A stretch of DNA of 64,000 bases, from NCBI RefSeq assembly GCF_002258215.1, contig NZ_NEFY01000005.1:221213-285212 (forward strand). The letters are read 5' to 3'. The notes beneath the pieces were generated by a model, which saw nothing but the letters and a program-made list of their open reading frames with translations, was not told the origin of the DNA and did not search any database. The stretch comes from Marinobacter vinifirmus. Its GTDB lineage: Bacteria; Pseudomonadota; Gammaproteobacteria; Pseudomonadales; Oleiphilaceae. Shown here piece by piece: positions 54,444 through 63,976 of the stretch (positions are counted from its first letter, which is position 1; each line of letters starts with the position of its first letter). The position numbers and the translations under genes are program-made.

Positions 54444-57400
54444 ATGGAACCCAAAGAACGTCGCAGCAGTACCCGACAGCCCATCAAACTCGCAGCCCAG
54501 CTTGATATCGGGACCGGTAATCCGTTGCCGTGCCAGATTGCCGATTTCTGTGCCGAGGGCATGTACATTCGTTATTCTGCCGAAACCTCCGGCAAGATCG
54601 AACGGGCGTTCTCGGGTGATGCGCCGCAAGAGCTGGTGGTGCGTTTTCGCGGGTTGGAAGGTAACCGCCGTTACGAGCTGCATGTGACACCCACCCGCCG
54701 TACGGAAGGGGCCATGGGCGTCAGTTTTACCCGGTCGGACCCCGAGGCGGTCAACGCCATGCTCAAGCTGTGCGGCGCCAGCCGGGAACAGGATCGCTCC
54801 TCCCTCAAGGCGCCTTCTGACCGGGTCCAGTTTGTCCTGCACCAGGCCGCCCGGGCAATTACCCACTACATCGAACCCCTGATGGATGCCTGCATCGTTC
54901 AGATGGGTGAGGGACTGCAGGCTGCTGCCAAGAAGGCTTCCCATGACCGGCAGGCCAACGAATACCTGGAAGCGGCCGGGCAGATCCACAGCCGCCAGCG
55001 GGTCATCTGGCACCAGATGGCGGCCAGCCTGCAGTCACCCCTGAAGCCTGAACCCAAGGGCGCGCCCGGCGCGGCGCTGTCGGTAGTCGACAAGAACGAA
55101 TTCGAGGAATGGCTGGCGGTACGGGTGATGGTGACCCGGGCCGACACCCGCTATCGCGGTGACTTGCTGCAGCTGAAGCTGCGCCTGGATCACCTGCAGG
55201 TGGCCAACCGCACCGGCCACCATAATCCGCTGGGGCCGGCCCTGGTCAGCGAGGCGTTCCATAACGCCCTGGGGCAGCTCAACCTGTCCCGGGATGTGGA
55301 AAAAATTTGCCTGAAGGTTTTCGAGCTGACGGTGCTGAAGGAACTCGGGCCCATGTACCGGGAACTGAACAACATACTGATTCGCCATGGTGTGTTGCCG
55401 GATCTCGACCTGTCCCGCTACCTCAGTGAACAGCCCGATCCCCGGCCAACCAAGACGCCGCCGGAGCCGAAGCCGGCCGAGGAGCCGAAACCGGCTGTGG
55501 ACGATCAGCAAAATACTGCGGACCAGAACAGCGACCCCGCTAACCGGCCAACCGGTGACTTCCGTGGTTATTCCCAGTCGGCCCGGACGGCGTTCGCCAC
55601 GGTTCGCAACCTGTTGAGTACCCTCCAGGCCAGCCGGGCGGCCGCCGGGGAGCCGGCAACCGGGATGTTCCCCGCCGATGCCCGGCCGCTGTCGCCGGGT
55701 GAGCTGTACCGTGATCTGCAGGAACTGCAGCTACAGGTTGTCGGTGACGAAGACGATACCGCATCCCTGAAAGAGCGGGTGCTGGGCAAGGTCCGTGAAA
55801 ATGGCGAAGACGCCGGCCTGAACGAGGAACAGCAGGAAACCCTCGATGTGGTTGACCGCTTTTTCCAGAGTGTGTTGTCCAGCCCGAAACTCAGTGAACA
55901 CGCCCAGGCCATCATGCGCCGGCTGGAAGTGCCGGTACTGAAGGTGGTGATGCGTGATCCTGCGTTTTTCGAGGACCACGGCAGCCCGGTTCGGGAAGTG
56001 ATGAACCGGCTGGCCCAGCTGGGTATCCGGGGCGGCCGGATCAACCCGGTGGTGCAGCGCCGGGTTGATGAGCTGGTGCACCGTATTGCCACCGAGTTCG
56101 AGCAGGACCCGGCGATGTTCGAGCAAACGCTTGCCGAGCTGGACGGGCTGATCGAACGCCAGAACCAGATTTATCGCCGCAATGTTGAACGGGTGACGGC
56201 GGCGGCAGAGGGTGCCCAGAAAGTATCCGAGTCCCGGGCGGCGGTCACTGAAGCGGTCAACCGCAAGATTGCCGGCTGCCGGGTGCCCAGGGCATTGATG
56301 ACCCTGCTGGAAGGCGGCTGGCGTGACCTGCTGTCGCTGACCTGGATTCGCCAGGGCCCGGATAGCCAGGCGTGGGCTGATTACCTGGAGGTGATCGACT
56401 CCCTGCAGGCTTTCGGTGAAGACCCGCAGATGGAGATCAACCTGCCGGAACTGCTGCGGCTGATCCAGGATGGCCTGGCGTCTATTTCCGGTAACCATAT
56501 GCCCTCGTCCCGGATTCGGGAAGAACTCAAACGGTTCCTGGTGCGGTCGCCGGAGCAGCCGCCTGAAATGGTGGATGTGCCCGAGGCCGAGCCGGAGCAG
56601 GATGCGTCAGCACAGGGCCAGGACGGCCTGAGCGAACTGGAGCGGCGCAACCTCCAGCGCTGGATTACCCGCGCCCAGCAGTTGCAGGGCGGGCAATGGC
56701 TGAAGGACCTGAGCCAGCCGGAACAGCCCCAGCATATCAGGCTGGTGTGGGTTGCCCGGGGCTTCGGCCGCTTTGTCTTTGTGAACCATCAGGGCATGAG
56801 AGTGGTGGAGCTGGGCCTGGAAGACCTGGCTCGCCAGATGCGCCGTGGCGTGATTGTGCCGGATGCCGAGTACGATCGGCCGCTGGTGGATGAAAGTATC
56901 GACCGCATGGTCAAGGATGTGTACGACCAGTTGTCCTGGGCATCCAGCCATGACCAGTTGACCGGCCTGCTGAACCGCCGGGAATTCGAGCGTATGCTCG
57001 ACCAGCAACTGGCGGGACGGGAAGAAAACCTGGCCTTGCTGTACCTGGATCTTCGGGGTTTCCGGCTATTGAACGACACGGCCGGCTACCAGGCCGGTGA
57101 TGAAGTGCTGAAACGCCTGGCGGATATCCTGTGCCGGCAGGCGGAGGGTGGCCGGCCGGTGGCGTGCCTGGCGGGTAACGAATTTGCCATGCTGGTGCCG
57201 GCGGACAAGGGCAACAGCATTGCCAAGGCGCTGATCAGCGCCATCGAAACCGATGTGTTCGAATTCGGCGGCAACCAGTATGCGTTGTCGGCGAACGTGG
57301 GGCTGGTGCCGGACCTGCCGGTGCTGGTCAATGGCGAGCGCTGGTTGCGGGCCTCCGAGCAGGCGCTGACCGCCGCCCGCAAGAAAGGCGAGGGCACCAT

Positions 57401-58196
57401 TGCCGAGTATGCGCCGGACAAGGCCGACCAGGACCGCCAGGAACAGATTGCTGCCCGGCTGGCGAACCTGCGGGACCCGGGCGACGAGCGCATGTTGCTG
57501 CGCTGCCAGAAGATTATCCCGCTGCATGGCAAAGCCAGGATGCCGTCCCAGTACGAAGTGCTGATCAGCATGTACGACGACAGCGGGCAGCTGATTACTG
57601 GCCGGGACTTCATCCGCATGGCCGAGCGCTATGACCGGATGCAGGTGGTGGACCGCTGGGTGGTGGGCCACATGCTGGACTGGTTGCGGGAAGAGGCGCC
57701 GGACCCCGGCGCGGTGGGTGGTATCTGTATCAACCTGTCCGGTCACTCCCTGAATGACCAGTCGCTGCTGGAATTTATCTACGAAAAGCTCAGCAAGCAG
57801 GATGCGCCCATTGAACGGCTCTGGTTCGAACTGACAGAAGCTTCGGCCATCAATGACCTGCAGGCGGTGGCCGACTTCATGGCGGAAATGAAGGAGCTGG
57901 GTTGCCGGTTCTGCCTGGGTGACTTCGGTAGTGGCCCCAGCTCGTTCCAGTTCATGCGTTCGCTGCCGGTGGATCTGATCAAGATCGACAGCGCCTTCAC
58001 CAGCCAGCTGGTGGCCAGCGAGACTGACCAGACCATGGTGAAGTCCATGGTCGACATGGCCCACTACATGGAGCGGGAGGTGATTGCCTCGCAGGTGGAG
58101 TCCCGGGACGTGCTGGACCTGTTGCGACAGCTGGGTGTGGACTATGCTCAGGGCTTTGTGATCGAGAAGCCGCGGCTGCTCGACAGCCTGACCTGA
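54444..58196 (+). CDS. PilZ-DUF1631-GGDEF-EAL protein with degenerate catalytic sites
   Basis: About 1250 residues. A PilZ domain (about 5-105) is followed by a long helical DUF1631 region (about 110-825), a GGDEF-like domain (about 832-985) and an EAL-like domain (about 1010-1250). The PilZ part lacks a fully standard RxxxR/DxSxxG pair (RRSSTRQ at the start, then IADFCAEGM). The GGDEF signature is AGNEF (about 909), the EAL motif is EVLI (about 1038), and DDFGSG has become GDFGSG (about 1158). So it probably binds c-di-GMP or partners rather than making or degrading it. Start at 54444 is supported by AGGA 5 nt upstream; ATG at 54438 is possible. No membrane segment. Confidence 0.85.
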   Translation: MEPKERRSSTRQPIKLAAQLDIGTGNPLPCQIADFCAEGMYIRYSAETSGKIERAFSGDAPQELVVRFRGLEGNRRYELHVTPTRRTEGAMGVSFTRSDPEAVNAMLKLCGASREQDRSSLKAPSDRVQFVLHQAARAITHYIEPLMDACIVQMGEGLQAAAKKASHDRQANEYLEAAGQIHSRQRVIWHQMAASLQSPLKPEPKGAPGAALSVVDKNEFEEWLAVRVMVTRADTRYRGDLLQLKLRLDHLQVANRTGHHNPLGPALVSEAFHNALGQLNLSRDVEKICLKVFELTVLKELGPMYRELNNILIRHGVLPDLDLSRYLSEQPDPRPTKTPPEPKPAEEPKPAVDDQQNTADQNSDPANRPTGDFRGYSQSARTAFATVRNLLSTLQASRAAAGEPATGMFPADARPLSPGELYRDLQELQLQVVGDEDDTASLKERVLGKVRENGEDAGLNEEQQETLDVVDRFFQSVLSSPKLSEHAQAIMRRLEVPVLKVVMRDPAFFEDHGSPVREVMNRLAQLGIRGGRINPVVQRRVDELVHRIATEFEQDPAMFEQTLAELDGLIERQNQIYRRNVERVTAAAEGAQKVSESRAAVTEAVNRKIAGCRVPRALMTLLEGGWRDLLSLTWIRQGPDSQAWADYLEVIDSLQAFGEDPQMEINLPELLRLIQDGLASISGNHMPSSRIREELKRFLVRSPEQPPEMVDVPEAEPEQDASAQGQDGLSELERRNLQRWITRAQQLQGGQWLKDLSQPEQPQHIRLVWVARGFGRFVFVNHQGMRVVELGLEDLARQMRRGVIVPDAEYDRPLVDESIDRMVKDVYDQLSWASSHDQLTGLLNRREFERMLDQQLAGREENLALLYLDLRGFRLLNDTAGYQAGDEVLKRLADILCRQAEGGRPVACLAGNEFAMLVPADKGNSIAKALISAIETDVFEFGGNQYALSANVGLVPDLPVLVNGERWLRASEQALTAARKKGEGTIAEYAPDKADQDRQEQIAARLANLRDPGDERMLLRCQKIIPLHGKARMPSQYEVLISMYDDSGQLITGRDFIRMAERYDRMQVVDRWVVGHMLDWLREEAPDPGAVGGICINLSGHSLNDQSLLEFIYEKLSKQDAPIERLWFELTEASAINDLQAVADFMAEMKELGCRFCLGDFGSGPSSFQFMRSLPVDLIKIDSAFTSQLVASETDQTMVKSMVDMAHYMEREVIASQVESRDVLDLLRQLGVDYAQGFVIEKPRLLDSLT

Positions 58197-58215
58197 TCCG
58201 GGAGCTTTGCCGTTT

Positions 58216-59082
58216 ATGTCCAAACGCCATCCTGTTATAGCCGTTACCGGGTCCTCCGGAGCGGGCACCAGTACAACCGGCCAGATCTTCAGCCGGTTGT
58301 TTGCCAGTGAAGACATCAGCGCGGCCATGGTCAGCGGCGACAGCTTTCACCGATATACCCGCGAGCAGATGGCCCGGCTGGCCGCCAAGGGGCAGTTCGG
58401 CGAGCGCAACCACTTTGCCCTGGCGGCCAACCACATCGACCGCCTGGAAGCCTTGCTGTACGACTACAGCCATACCGGCAACGGCCGTTATCGCCACTAT
58501 GTCCACGATGAAGACCGGGAGCTGATTGCTGCCGGTTTCAAGCCCGGAACCTTCACCCCCTGGCAGTCATTGCCGGCGGATACCGATTTACTGTTCTACG
58601 AAGGTTTGCATGGCGGGGTGGTCAGCGAAAACTACAACATTGCCCAGTATGTGGATCTGTTGATCGGCGTGGTGCCCATCGTCAACCTGGAATGGATCCA
58701 GAAGATTCACCGGGATACCAACCGGCGGGGTTACAGCCCGGATGCGGTGGTCAAAACCATCATCAACCGTATGGACGACTATGTGCACGACATCGTGCCG
58801 CAGTTTTCCCATACCCACATCAACTTCCAGCGCATCCCGCTGGTGGATACCTCCAACCCGTTTATTGCCCGGGATGTGCCTACCGAAGATGAGAGCATGG
58901 TGGTGATCCACTTCCGGGAAGCCACCGATGTCGACTTTGCCTGGCTGCTGCAGGTGATTCCCCACAGCACTTTGTCCCGCCACGACACCCTGGTGATTCC
59001 CGGTACCAAGATGCCCCTGGCCATGGACCTGATCGTCCGGCCCATGGTGCAGAAGCTGATGGCCGGCAAGGCCTTCGCCTGA
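58216..59082 (+). CDS. prkB: phosphoribulokinase
   Basis: 288 residues, the size of the short bacterial PrkB type. P-loop GSSGAGTSTT (12-21), the catalytic region GDSFHRYTREQM, FYEGLHGGVVSENYNIAQYVDLLIG and RIPLVDTSNPFIARD match. It phosphorylates ribulose-5-P to ribulose-1,5-bisphosphate in Calvin-cycle organisms; in E. coli and relatives prkB sits beside yhfA and crp without RuBisCO, and its role is unclear. Here yhfA and crp are also neighbours. ATG at 58216 is preferred over a TTG 9 nt earlier that would sit too close to the GGGAG site. Confidence 0.88.
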   Translation: MSKRHPVIAVTGSSGAGTSTTGQIFSRLFASEDISAAMVSGDSFHRYTREQMARLAAKGQFGERNHFALAANHIDRLEALLYDYSHTGNGRYRHYVHDEDRELIAAGFKPGTFTPWQSLPADTDLLFYEGLHGGVVSENYNIAQYVDLLIGVVPIVNLEWIQKIHRDTNRRGYSPDAVVKTIINRMDDYVHDIVPQFSHTHINFQRIPLVDTSNPFIARDVPTEDESMVVIHFREATDVDFAWLLQVIPHSTLSRHDTLVIPGTKMPLAMDLIVRPMVQKLMAGKAFA

Positions 59083-59085
59083 AGC

Positions 59086-59943
59086 TCAAGCGGTCAGATG
59101 GCCGCTCTGGTAATCCCTCAGGGTCTGTTCGATTTCTTCCCGCGTATTCATCACAAACGGGCCGTATTGCACGATCGGCTCGCCGATCGGTTTGCCGGCT
59201 ATCAGTAGCAAACGGGCCGGCTGTGTGCCGCCCTCCAGCATCAGCTCGTCACCGTCATCCAGTACACTGGCTGCCGATGGCTGCAGCCGGGTGCGCTCGT
59301 CCCCCGTGATCAGTTCGGCATCGCCTTCGTACAGGTACAGCATGGCGTTGTGGCTGGCCGGTACCGGCAATGACAGCTGGCTGCCGGGCTCCAGGTGAAT
59401 GTCAGCGTAGATAGCATCGGTACTGCCGCCAGTGACCGCACCGGATACCTGGCCACCACTGAGGGTCATCTCGCCGGCAATCAGCTTGACGGTGGCGCCG
59501 CCCTGACTGAAGGCCGGAATGTCTTCGGGCTGGATATCCCGGTAGCCGGCCGGTTTCATTTTTTCCGCCGCCGGCAGGTTCAGCCACAGCTGGAAACCGC
59601 GCATCAGGCCGGATTCCTGCTGTGGCATTTCCGAGTGCACAATGCCCCGGCCGGCGGTCATCCACTGCACGCCGCCGTTGCGCAGGTTGCCCCGGTTACC
59701 CAGGTGGTCTTCGTGCAACATGTGGCCTTCGATCATGTAGGTGACCGTCTCGAAACCCCGGTGTGGGTGGGCAGGAAAGCCGGCAATGTAATCCTGGGGC
59801 TGGTCAGAGCCGAACTCGTCGAGCATCAGGAAGGGATCCATGCGGATGCTCTGGCGCTGGCCCAGGGAGCGTTTGATTTTTACCCCGGCACCATCGGAGG
59901 TCTCCAGTGCGGGGATAATCTGTTTCAGGGCGCGATGCGTCAT
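59086..59943 (-). CDS. pirin family protein
   Basis: 285 residues, a bicupin. The metal-binding His residues lie in AHPHRGFETVTYMIEGHMLHED and the conserved MTAGRGIVHSEMP, with a C-terminal cupin after. Bacterial pirins can act as quercetin 2,3-dioxygenases or modulate central metabolism; function here is not told. Converges on prkB with a 3-bp gap. Full length, standard layout. Confidence 0.88.
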   Translation of the reverse strand: MTHRALKQIIPALETSDGAGVKIKRSLGQRQSIRMDPFLMLDEFGSDQPQDYIAGFPAHPHRGFETVTYMIEGHMLHEDHLGNRGNLRNGGVQWMTAGRGIVHSEMPQQESGLMRGFQLWLNLPAAEKMKPAGYRDIQPEDIPAFSQGGATVKLIAGEMTLSGGQVSGAVTGGSTDAIYADIHLEPGSQLSLPVPASHNAMLYLYEGDAELITGDERTRLQPSAASVLDDGDELMLEGGTQPARLLLIAGKPIGEPIVQYGPFVMNTREEIEQTLRDYQSGHLTA

Positions 59944-60027
59944 GGTGTCGTCCTCTCGGTTAGCAATGGTTCCATTAAACCGGGGCGACGGGCAGGATGA
60001 AAACGCAGAATTCTGGCGGGAGGGATC

Positions 60028-60070
60028 AAAAAAACTGAAGGAGCGGCCGGCGGCCCGTCCGGGCCACCGG
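60028..60070 (-). terminator. putative terminator downstream of speD
   Basis: On the minus strand a 10-bp GC-rich stem with one G-U pair (60070-60061 with 60056-60047) is followed about 12 nt later by seven T residues (60034-60028). Hairpin strong, spacing to the T-run long, so moderate confidence. Confidence 0.45.
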
Positions 60071-60080
60071 CAGGGCCGGA

Positions 60081-60872
60081 TTACTCCACGTTTCGGGAGT
60101 AGAAAATCTCCAGCATTTCGCGGCGCAGGCGGTCTTCGATGGACTGGGCTTCGGCCGGGTCCAGTTCGCTGGCATTCACGCCAAATACATAGTTATCCAG
60201 GTTGAAGTCCTTCAGCATCATCTTGGTGTGGAACAGGTTTTCCTGGTACACGTTCACGTCGATCATCTGATAGGCGTTCTGGGTGTCTTCGGTCAGGTAG
60301 TTCTGGATCGAGTTGATGTCGTGGTCGATGTAGTGCTTGGTGCCGTCTACATCTCGGGTGAAACCCCGCACCCGGTAGTCCACGGTCACGACATCGGAAT
60401 CGAAGCTGTGGATCAGGTAGTTCAGTACCTTCAGCGGTGAAATCAGGCCGCAGGTGGATACGTCGATATCCGCCCGGAAGGTGCTTACGCCGTCGTGGGG
60501 ATGGCTTTCCGGGTAGGTGTGAACGGTTACGTGGCTCTTGTCCAGGTGCGCAACAATGGTGTCTGGCAGCGGGCCCGGCGATTCCTCGTTATTGGCTTCA
60601 CTGTCGGTCACTTCGTGCTCGGCAATCAGCATGGTGACAGACGCGCCATGGGGCTCGTAGTCCTGGCGGGCAATGTTGAGGATATTGGCGCCGATGATCT
60701 TGACCACGTCTGAAAGGATCTGGGTCAGGCGCTCGGCGTTGTACATCTCGTCGATGTAATCAATATAGGCTTCACGCTGTTCTTCGGTCTGCGCGTAACA
60801 GATATCGTAGATATTGAAGCTCAGGGACTTGGTCAGGTTGTTGAAACCGTGTAGCTGGAGTTTGGTTTCCAT
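60081..60872 (-). CDS. speD: S-adenosylmethionine decarboxylase proenzyme (class 1A)
   Basis: 263 residues, E. coli-type. The self-cleavage site is Lys112-Ser113 in [17 protein letters not shown], where Ser113 becomes the pyruvoyl cofactor. It makes decarboxylated SAM for spermidine synthesis. Cleavage would give a beta chain of 112 and an alpha chain of 151 residues. Stands alone, with no speE next to it in this window. Lies between pirin and the OsmC-family gene. Confidence 0.94.
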   Translation of the reverse strand: METKLQLHGFNNLTKSLSFNIYDICYAQTEEQREAYIDYIDEMYNAERLTQILSDVVKIIGANILNIARQDYEPHGASVTMLIAEHEVTDSEANNEESPGPLPDTIVAHLDKSHVTVHTYPESHPHDGVSTFRADIDVSTCGLISPLKVLNYLIHSFDSDVVTVDYRVRGFTRDVDGTKHYIDHDINSIQNYLTEDTQNAYQMIDVNVYQENLFHTKMMLKDFNLDNYVFGVNASELDPAEAQSIEDRLRREMLEIFYSRNVE

Positions 60873-60971
60873 AATAGTTGATCACCTTTTGCGCAGACCT
60901 TTAAGAAAGTTGCGTATTATGCATACCGTATGTGTCATTGGATAGTCGTTGCAATGACTTTTTCCAGCCGG

Positions 60972-61394
60972 TTATTCCGCCTCGTGGATCTCGTAACTGT
61001 GGCTGATTTCCACGCCTGCCTTACCCAGCATAATCGATGCCGAACAGTACTTTTCTGCCGACAGGCTAACTGCCCGTTCTACCTGCTTTTCTTTCAGGTT
61101 GTGGCCGGTTACCACAAAGTGCAGGTGAATCCTGGTGAACACGGAAGGCACGGCATCGGCCCGCTCGGCCTCGAGCTCGGCGTGGCAGGCGGTGACGTCC
61201 TGGCGGCTCTTTTTCAGGATGCTCATGACATCAAACGACGAACAGCCGCCCACGCCCATCAGCAGCATTTCCATGGGGCGGGGGCCCAGGTCCTGGCCGC
61301 CGTGGTCGGGTGGTCCGTCCAGTTGTACGGTGTGGCCAGTGCCACTGGTAGCTTTGAAGCTGGCATTGCCGGTCCAGTCAACGGTAGCTTTCAT
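60972..61394 (-). CDS. OsmC-family protein (YhfA-like)
   Basis: 140 residues. The OsmC/Ohr fold has its two cysteines: one in GVGGCSSFDVMSIL (about 54) and one in EKYCSASIMLG (about 118). GGAG 6 nt before the ATG at 61394 supports that start over an ATG 12 nt upstream. In E. coli yhfA lies beside crp, and the same pairing is seen here with the crp-like gene divergent, 173 bp away. May reduce organic peroxides, but the YhfA branch is uncharacterised. Confidence 0.85.
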   Translation of the reverse strand: MKATVDWTGNASFKATSGTGHTVQLDGPPDHGGQDLGPRPMEMLLMGVGGCSSFDVMSILKKSRQDVTACHAELEAERADAVPSVFTRIHLHFVVTGHNLKEKQVERAVSLSAEKYCSASIMLGKAGVEISHSYEIHEAE

Positions 61395-61566
61395 CGGTGT
61401 CTCCATCGGCTATTCGGGTATGGCCGGGAATGCTAGCACAGTTGCCCGCAACCGGCCTTCTTGTTATAAGTTGCCGGGCACATCAGTAAAAACCCTAACC
61501 TGCAGGGAAAAGCGGGGATATAAAAAGATAAGCACTGCCAGACTCTGAGGAGGCACGTCTCGCATT

Positions 61567-62208
61567 ATGGCTACTATCGTCAAGCCGGTTGAGCAGAAGA
61601 CCAAACATCTCGATTATTTTCTTTCCCAATGCCATCGCCGGCGCTATCCCGCCAAAAGCACCATCATTTATGCAGGCGACAAAAGTGACTCCCTGTTCTA
61701 CATCGTCAAAGGTTCGGTGACCGTTATCATTGAAGACGACGATGGCCGGGAGATGATCATGGCCTACCTGAACGCCGGGGACTTTTTCGGCGAAATGGGT
61801 CTGTTCGATAACATGGATTCCCGCAGTGCCTGGGTCAAGGCCAAGACCGAGTGTGAAGTGGCGGAAATCAGCTACACCAAGTTCCGGGAAATCGCCCAGC
61901 AGGATCCGCGGGTGCTGTATTTCATCGGTGAGCAGATGGCAACGCGCCTGCGCCAGACCACTCGTAAAGTGGGTGACCTGGCCTTCCTGGACGTAACTGG
62001 TCGGGTGGCCCGTACCCTGCTGGACCTGTGCAAGGAGCCGGATGCCATGACCCACCCGGACGGCATGCAGATCAAGATCACCCGCCAGGAAATCGGCCGC
62101 ATTGTCGGCTGTTCCCGGGAAATGGTGGGCCGGGTACTGAAAACCCTGGAAGATCAGGGCCTGGTGCGGGTGAAAGGCAAGACCATGGTGGTGTTCGGCA
62201 CCCGCTAA
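61567..62208 (+). CDS. cAMP receptor protein homologue (Crp/Vfr)
   Basis: 214 residues. The cyclic-nucleotide domain has GEMGLF (75-80) and the cAMP-contacting Arg-Ser of MDSRSAWV (Arg86, Ser87). The C-terminal HTH is [28 protein letters not shown] (about 171-198), with the recognition helix SREMVGRVL as in Crp/Vfr. Global regulator, at least in P. aeruginosa, of virulence and twitching. A strong GGAGG lies 12 nt upstream. Divergent from the OsmC gene. Confidence 0.93.
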   Translation: MATIVKPVEQKTKHLDYFLSQCHRRRYPAKSTIIYAGDKSDSLFYIVKGSVTVIIEDDDGREMIMAYLNAGDFFGEMGLFDNMDSRSAWVKAKTECEVAEISYTKFREIAQQDPRVLYFIGEQMATRLRQTTRKVGDLAFLDVTGRVARTLLDLCKEPDAMTHPDGMQIKITRQEIGRIVGCSREMVGRVLKTLEDQGLVRVKGKTMVVFGTR

Positions 62209-62210
62209 GG

Positions 62211-63287
62211 TCAGTCCATCAGGGCGACGGATTTAATCTGCATCCAAACCTGCTGGCCCTGCTCCAGTTGCAGCTGGTGCAGGGAGCGGGTGGTCAGGCG
62301 GGCCAGGAAAGCGGTCGGCCCGGCTCCCAGGCGTACCAGGCTGGTGCCGGGGGTCACCTCGGTATCAATCTGGTCGATACATGCCGGCAACAGGTTCTGG
62401 GTACTCTGGTCCGGATGTTCCTGCAGGGCAAGGCTGATATCCCGGGCCAGTATCTGTACCCGCACGGTCATTCCCTCACTCAGGTGATCATGGTGGCGCA
62501 GCCAGAGTTCGCCGCCATCGAACGCCAGCCGGCACAGGTGCCAGCGGGTATCCACCTCGATAATCTTGCCTTCCAGAATAACCCCTGCATTTTCTTCCAG
62601 CCGGAACGGGTGATCGGTGCGGGCCAGGGTTTCCTGCAGCGGGCCCTGGGCAACCACCCGGCCCTGATCCATCATCACGATATGATCTGCCAGCCGGGCC
62701 ACCTCGGCGGTGGAGTGGGATACGTAGAGCACCGGCAGCTCCAGGCTGTCCCGCAGCCGTTCCAGGTACGGCAGGATGTCCTGTTTGCTCTGCTGGTCCA
62801 GGGCCGTCAGGGGCTCGTCCATCAGCAGCAGTCGGGGGCTGGTGAGCAGGGCCCGGCCGATGGCCACCCGCTGGCGCTCCCCGCCGGATAACCCGGCCGG
62901 CATCCGCTCCAGCAGGGGCGACAGGCCGAGCCACTGGTGCACCTGTTCAGGTTCAATTTTCCGGTGGGCTTTGGGCACCCGCCGGTATCCGTACAGCAGG
63001 TTTTTACGCACCGACAGGTGGGGAAACAGGTTGGTTTCCTGGAACACATAGGCCAGGGGCCGGTGGTGCACGGGCCGGCTGAGTTTTCCGGCCTGCCAGG
63101 GTTCGCCCAGCACGCTCAGGTGACCCTCGGCAGGCTGCAGGCCGGCGATGCAGCGCAGCAGGGTGGTCTTGCCGCACCCGGAGTGGCCGAAGATCGCGGT
63201 TATCCCGGAGCCGGGCAGGGTCAGGTCTACATCCAGTGTGAAGTCCCCCAGCTGGCACCGGAGGCAGGCGTTGACGGTACCGGTCAT
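62211..63287 (-). CDS. modC: molybdate ABC transporter ATP-binding protein ModC
   Basis: 358 residues. Walker [10 protein letters not shown] (34-42), signature [15 protein letters not shown], Walker [13 protein letters not shown] and the switch His are in place; the last 120 residues carry two TOBE oxyanion-binding segments, which distinguishes ModC from other ABC ATPases. It starts inside the modB stop (4-bp overlap), so they are translated together. It energises molybdate import for molybdenum cofactor enzymes. Confidence 0.94.
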   Translation of the reverse strand: MTGTVNACLRCQLGDFTLDVDLTLPGSGITAIFGHSGCGKTTLLRCIAGLQPAEGHLSVLGEPWQAGKLSRPVHHRPLAYVFQETNLFPHLSVRKNLLYGYRRVPKAHRKIEPEQVHQWLGLSPLLERMPAGLSGGERQRVAIGRALLTSPRLLLMDEPLTALDQQSKQDILPYLERLRDSLELPVLYVSHSTAEVARLADHIVMMDQGRVVAQGPLQETLARTDHPFRLEENAGVILEGKIIEVDTRWHLCRLAFDGGELWLRHHDHLSEGMTVRVQILARDISLALQEHPDQSTQNLLPACIDQIDTEVTPGTSLVRLGAGPTAFLARLTTRSLHQLQLEQGQQVWMQIKSVALMD

Positions 63288-63961
63288 TTCACCACTCCCG
63301 GCTGGTAGCGGCCATTCAGGGCGTACAGGCTGACCAGCACCACAAAGGAAAACGCCACCATGCCGGCGGACAGCCAGTGGGCCTGGGTGTACTCAAGGGC
63401 TTCCACATGGTCGAAGATGGCGACCGACAGTACTTTGGTTTCTCCCGGAATGTTGCCGCCAATCATCAGCACCACCCCGAATTCACCCACAGTGTGGGCA
63501 AAGGTCAGCACCGCGGCGGTCAGAAAGCCCGGTCGCGCCAGCGGAATCACAACCGAGAAAAAGCGATCCCGGGGTGAAGCCCGCAAGGTGGCGGCGGTCT
63601 CCAGCAGGCTCTGGTTGATGGTCAGGAAAGCAGTTTGCAGGGGCTGGACGGTAAAGGGCAGGGAATAGATAACCGACGCCAGCACCAAGCCTTCGAAGGT
63701 AAAAGGCAGGAGGCCCAGCCCGAGGTTCTCCATCAGGCGACCCAGGGCACCATCCGGGCCCATAACGATCAGCAGGTAAAAACCCAGCACCGTGGGTGGC
63801 AGCACCAGTGGCAGTGCAACCACGGCCGAAACCGGCTGGCGCAGCCAGTGCCCGGTGCGGGCCAGCCACCAGGCGATGGGCGTGCCAATCACCAGCAGCA
63901 GTGCGGTGGTGATGCCTGCCAGTTTCAGGGTCAGCCAGACGGCCTGCCATTCCGGGCTCAT
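63284..63961 (-). CDS. modB: molybdate ABC transporter permease ModB
   Basis: 225 residues with five or six transmembrane helices and the EAA-type loop ([31 protein letters not shown]) that contacts ModC. Hallmark [13 protein letters not shown] and [10 protein letters not shown] sequences are in the family pattern. Its stop overlaps the modC start. GGCGGAG lies 5 nt before the ATG. The binding protein modA would be immediately upstream. Confidence 0.94.
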   Translation of the reverse strand: MSPEWQAVWLTLKLAGITTALLLVIGTPIAWWLARTGHWLRQPVSAVVALPLVLPPTVLGFYLLIVMGPDGALGRLMENLGLGLLPFTFEGLVLASVIYSLPFTVQPLQTAFLTINQSLLETAATLRASPRDRFFSVVIPLARPGFLTAAVLTFAHTVGEFGVVLMIGGNIPGETKVLSVAIFDHVEALEYTQAHWLSAGMVAFSFVVLVSLYALNGRYQPGVVK

Positions 63962-63976
63962 GAAGTCTCCGCCAGT

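Noticed and set aside
58216..59082. Phosphoribulokinase as evidence of autotrophy
   Set aside because: No RuBisCO or other Calvin-cycle gene is near, and orphan prkB beside crp is known from heterotrophs.
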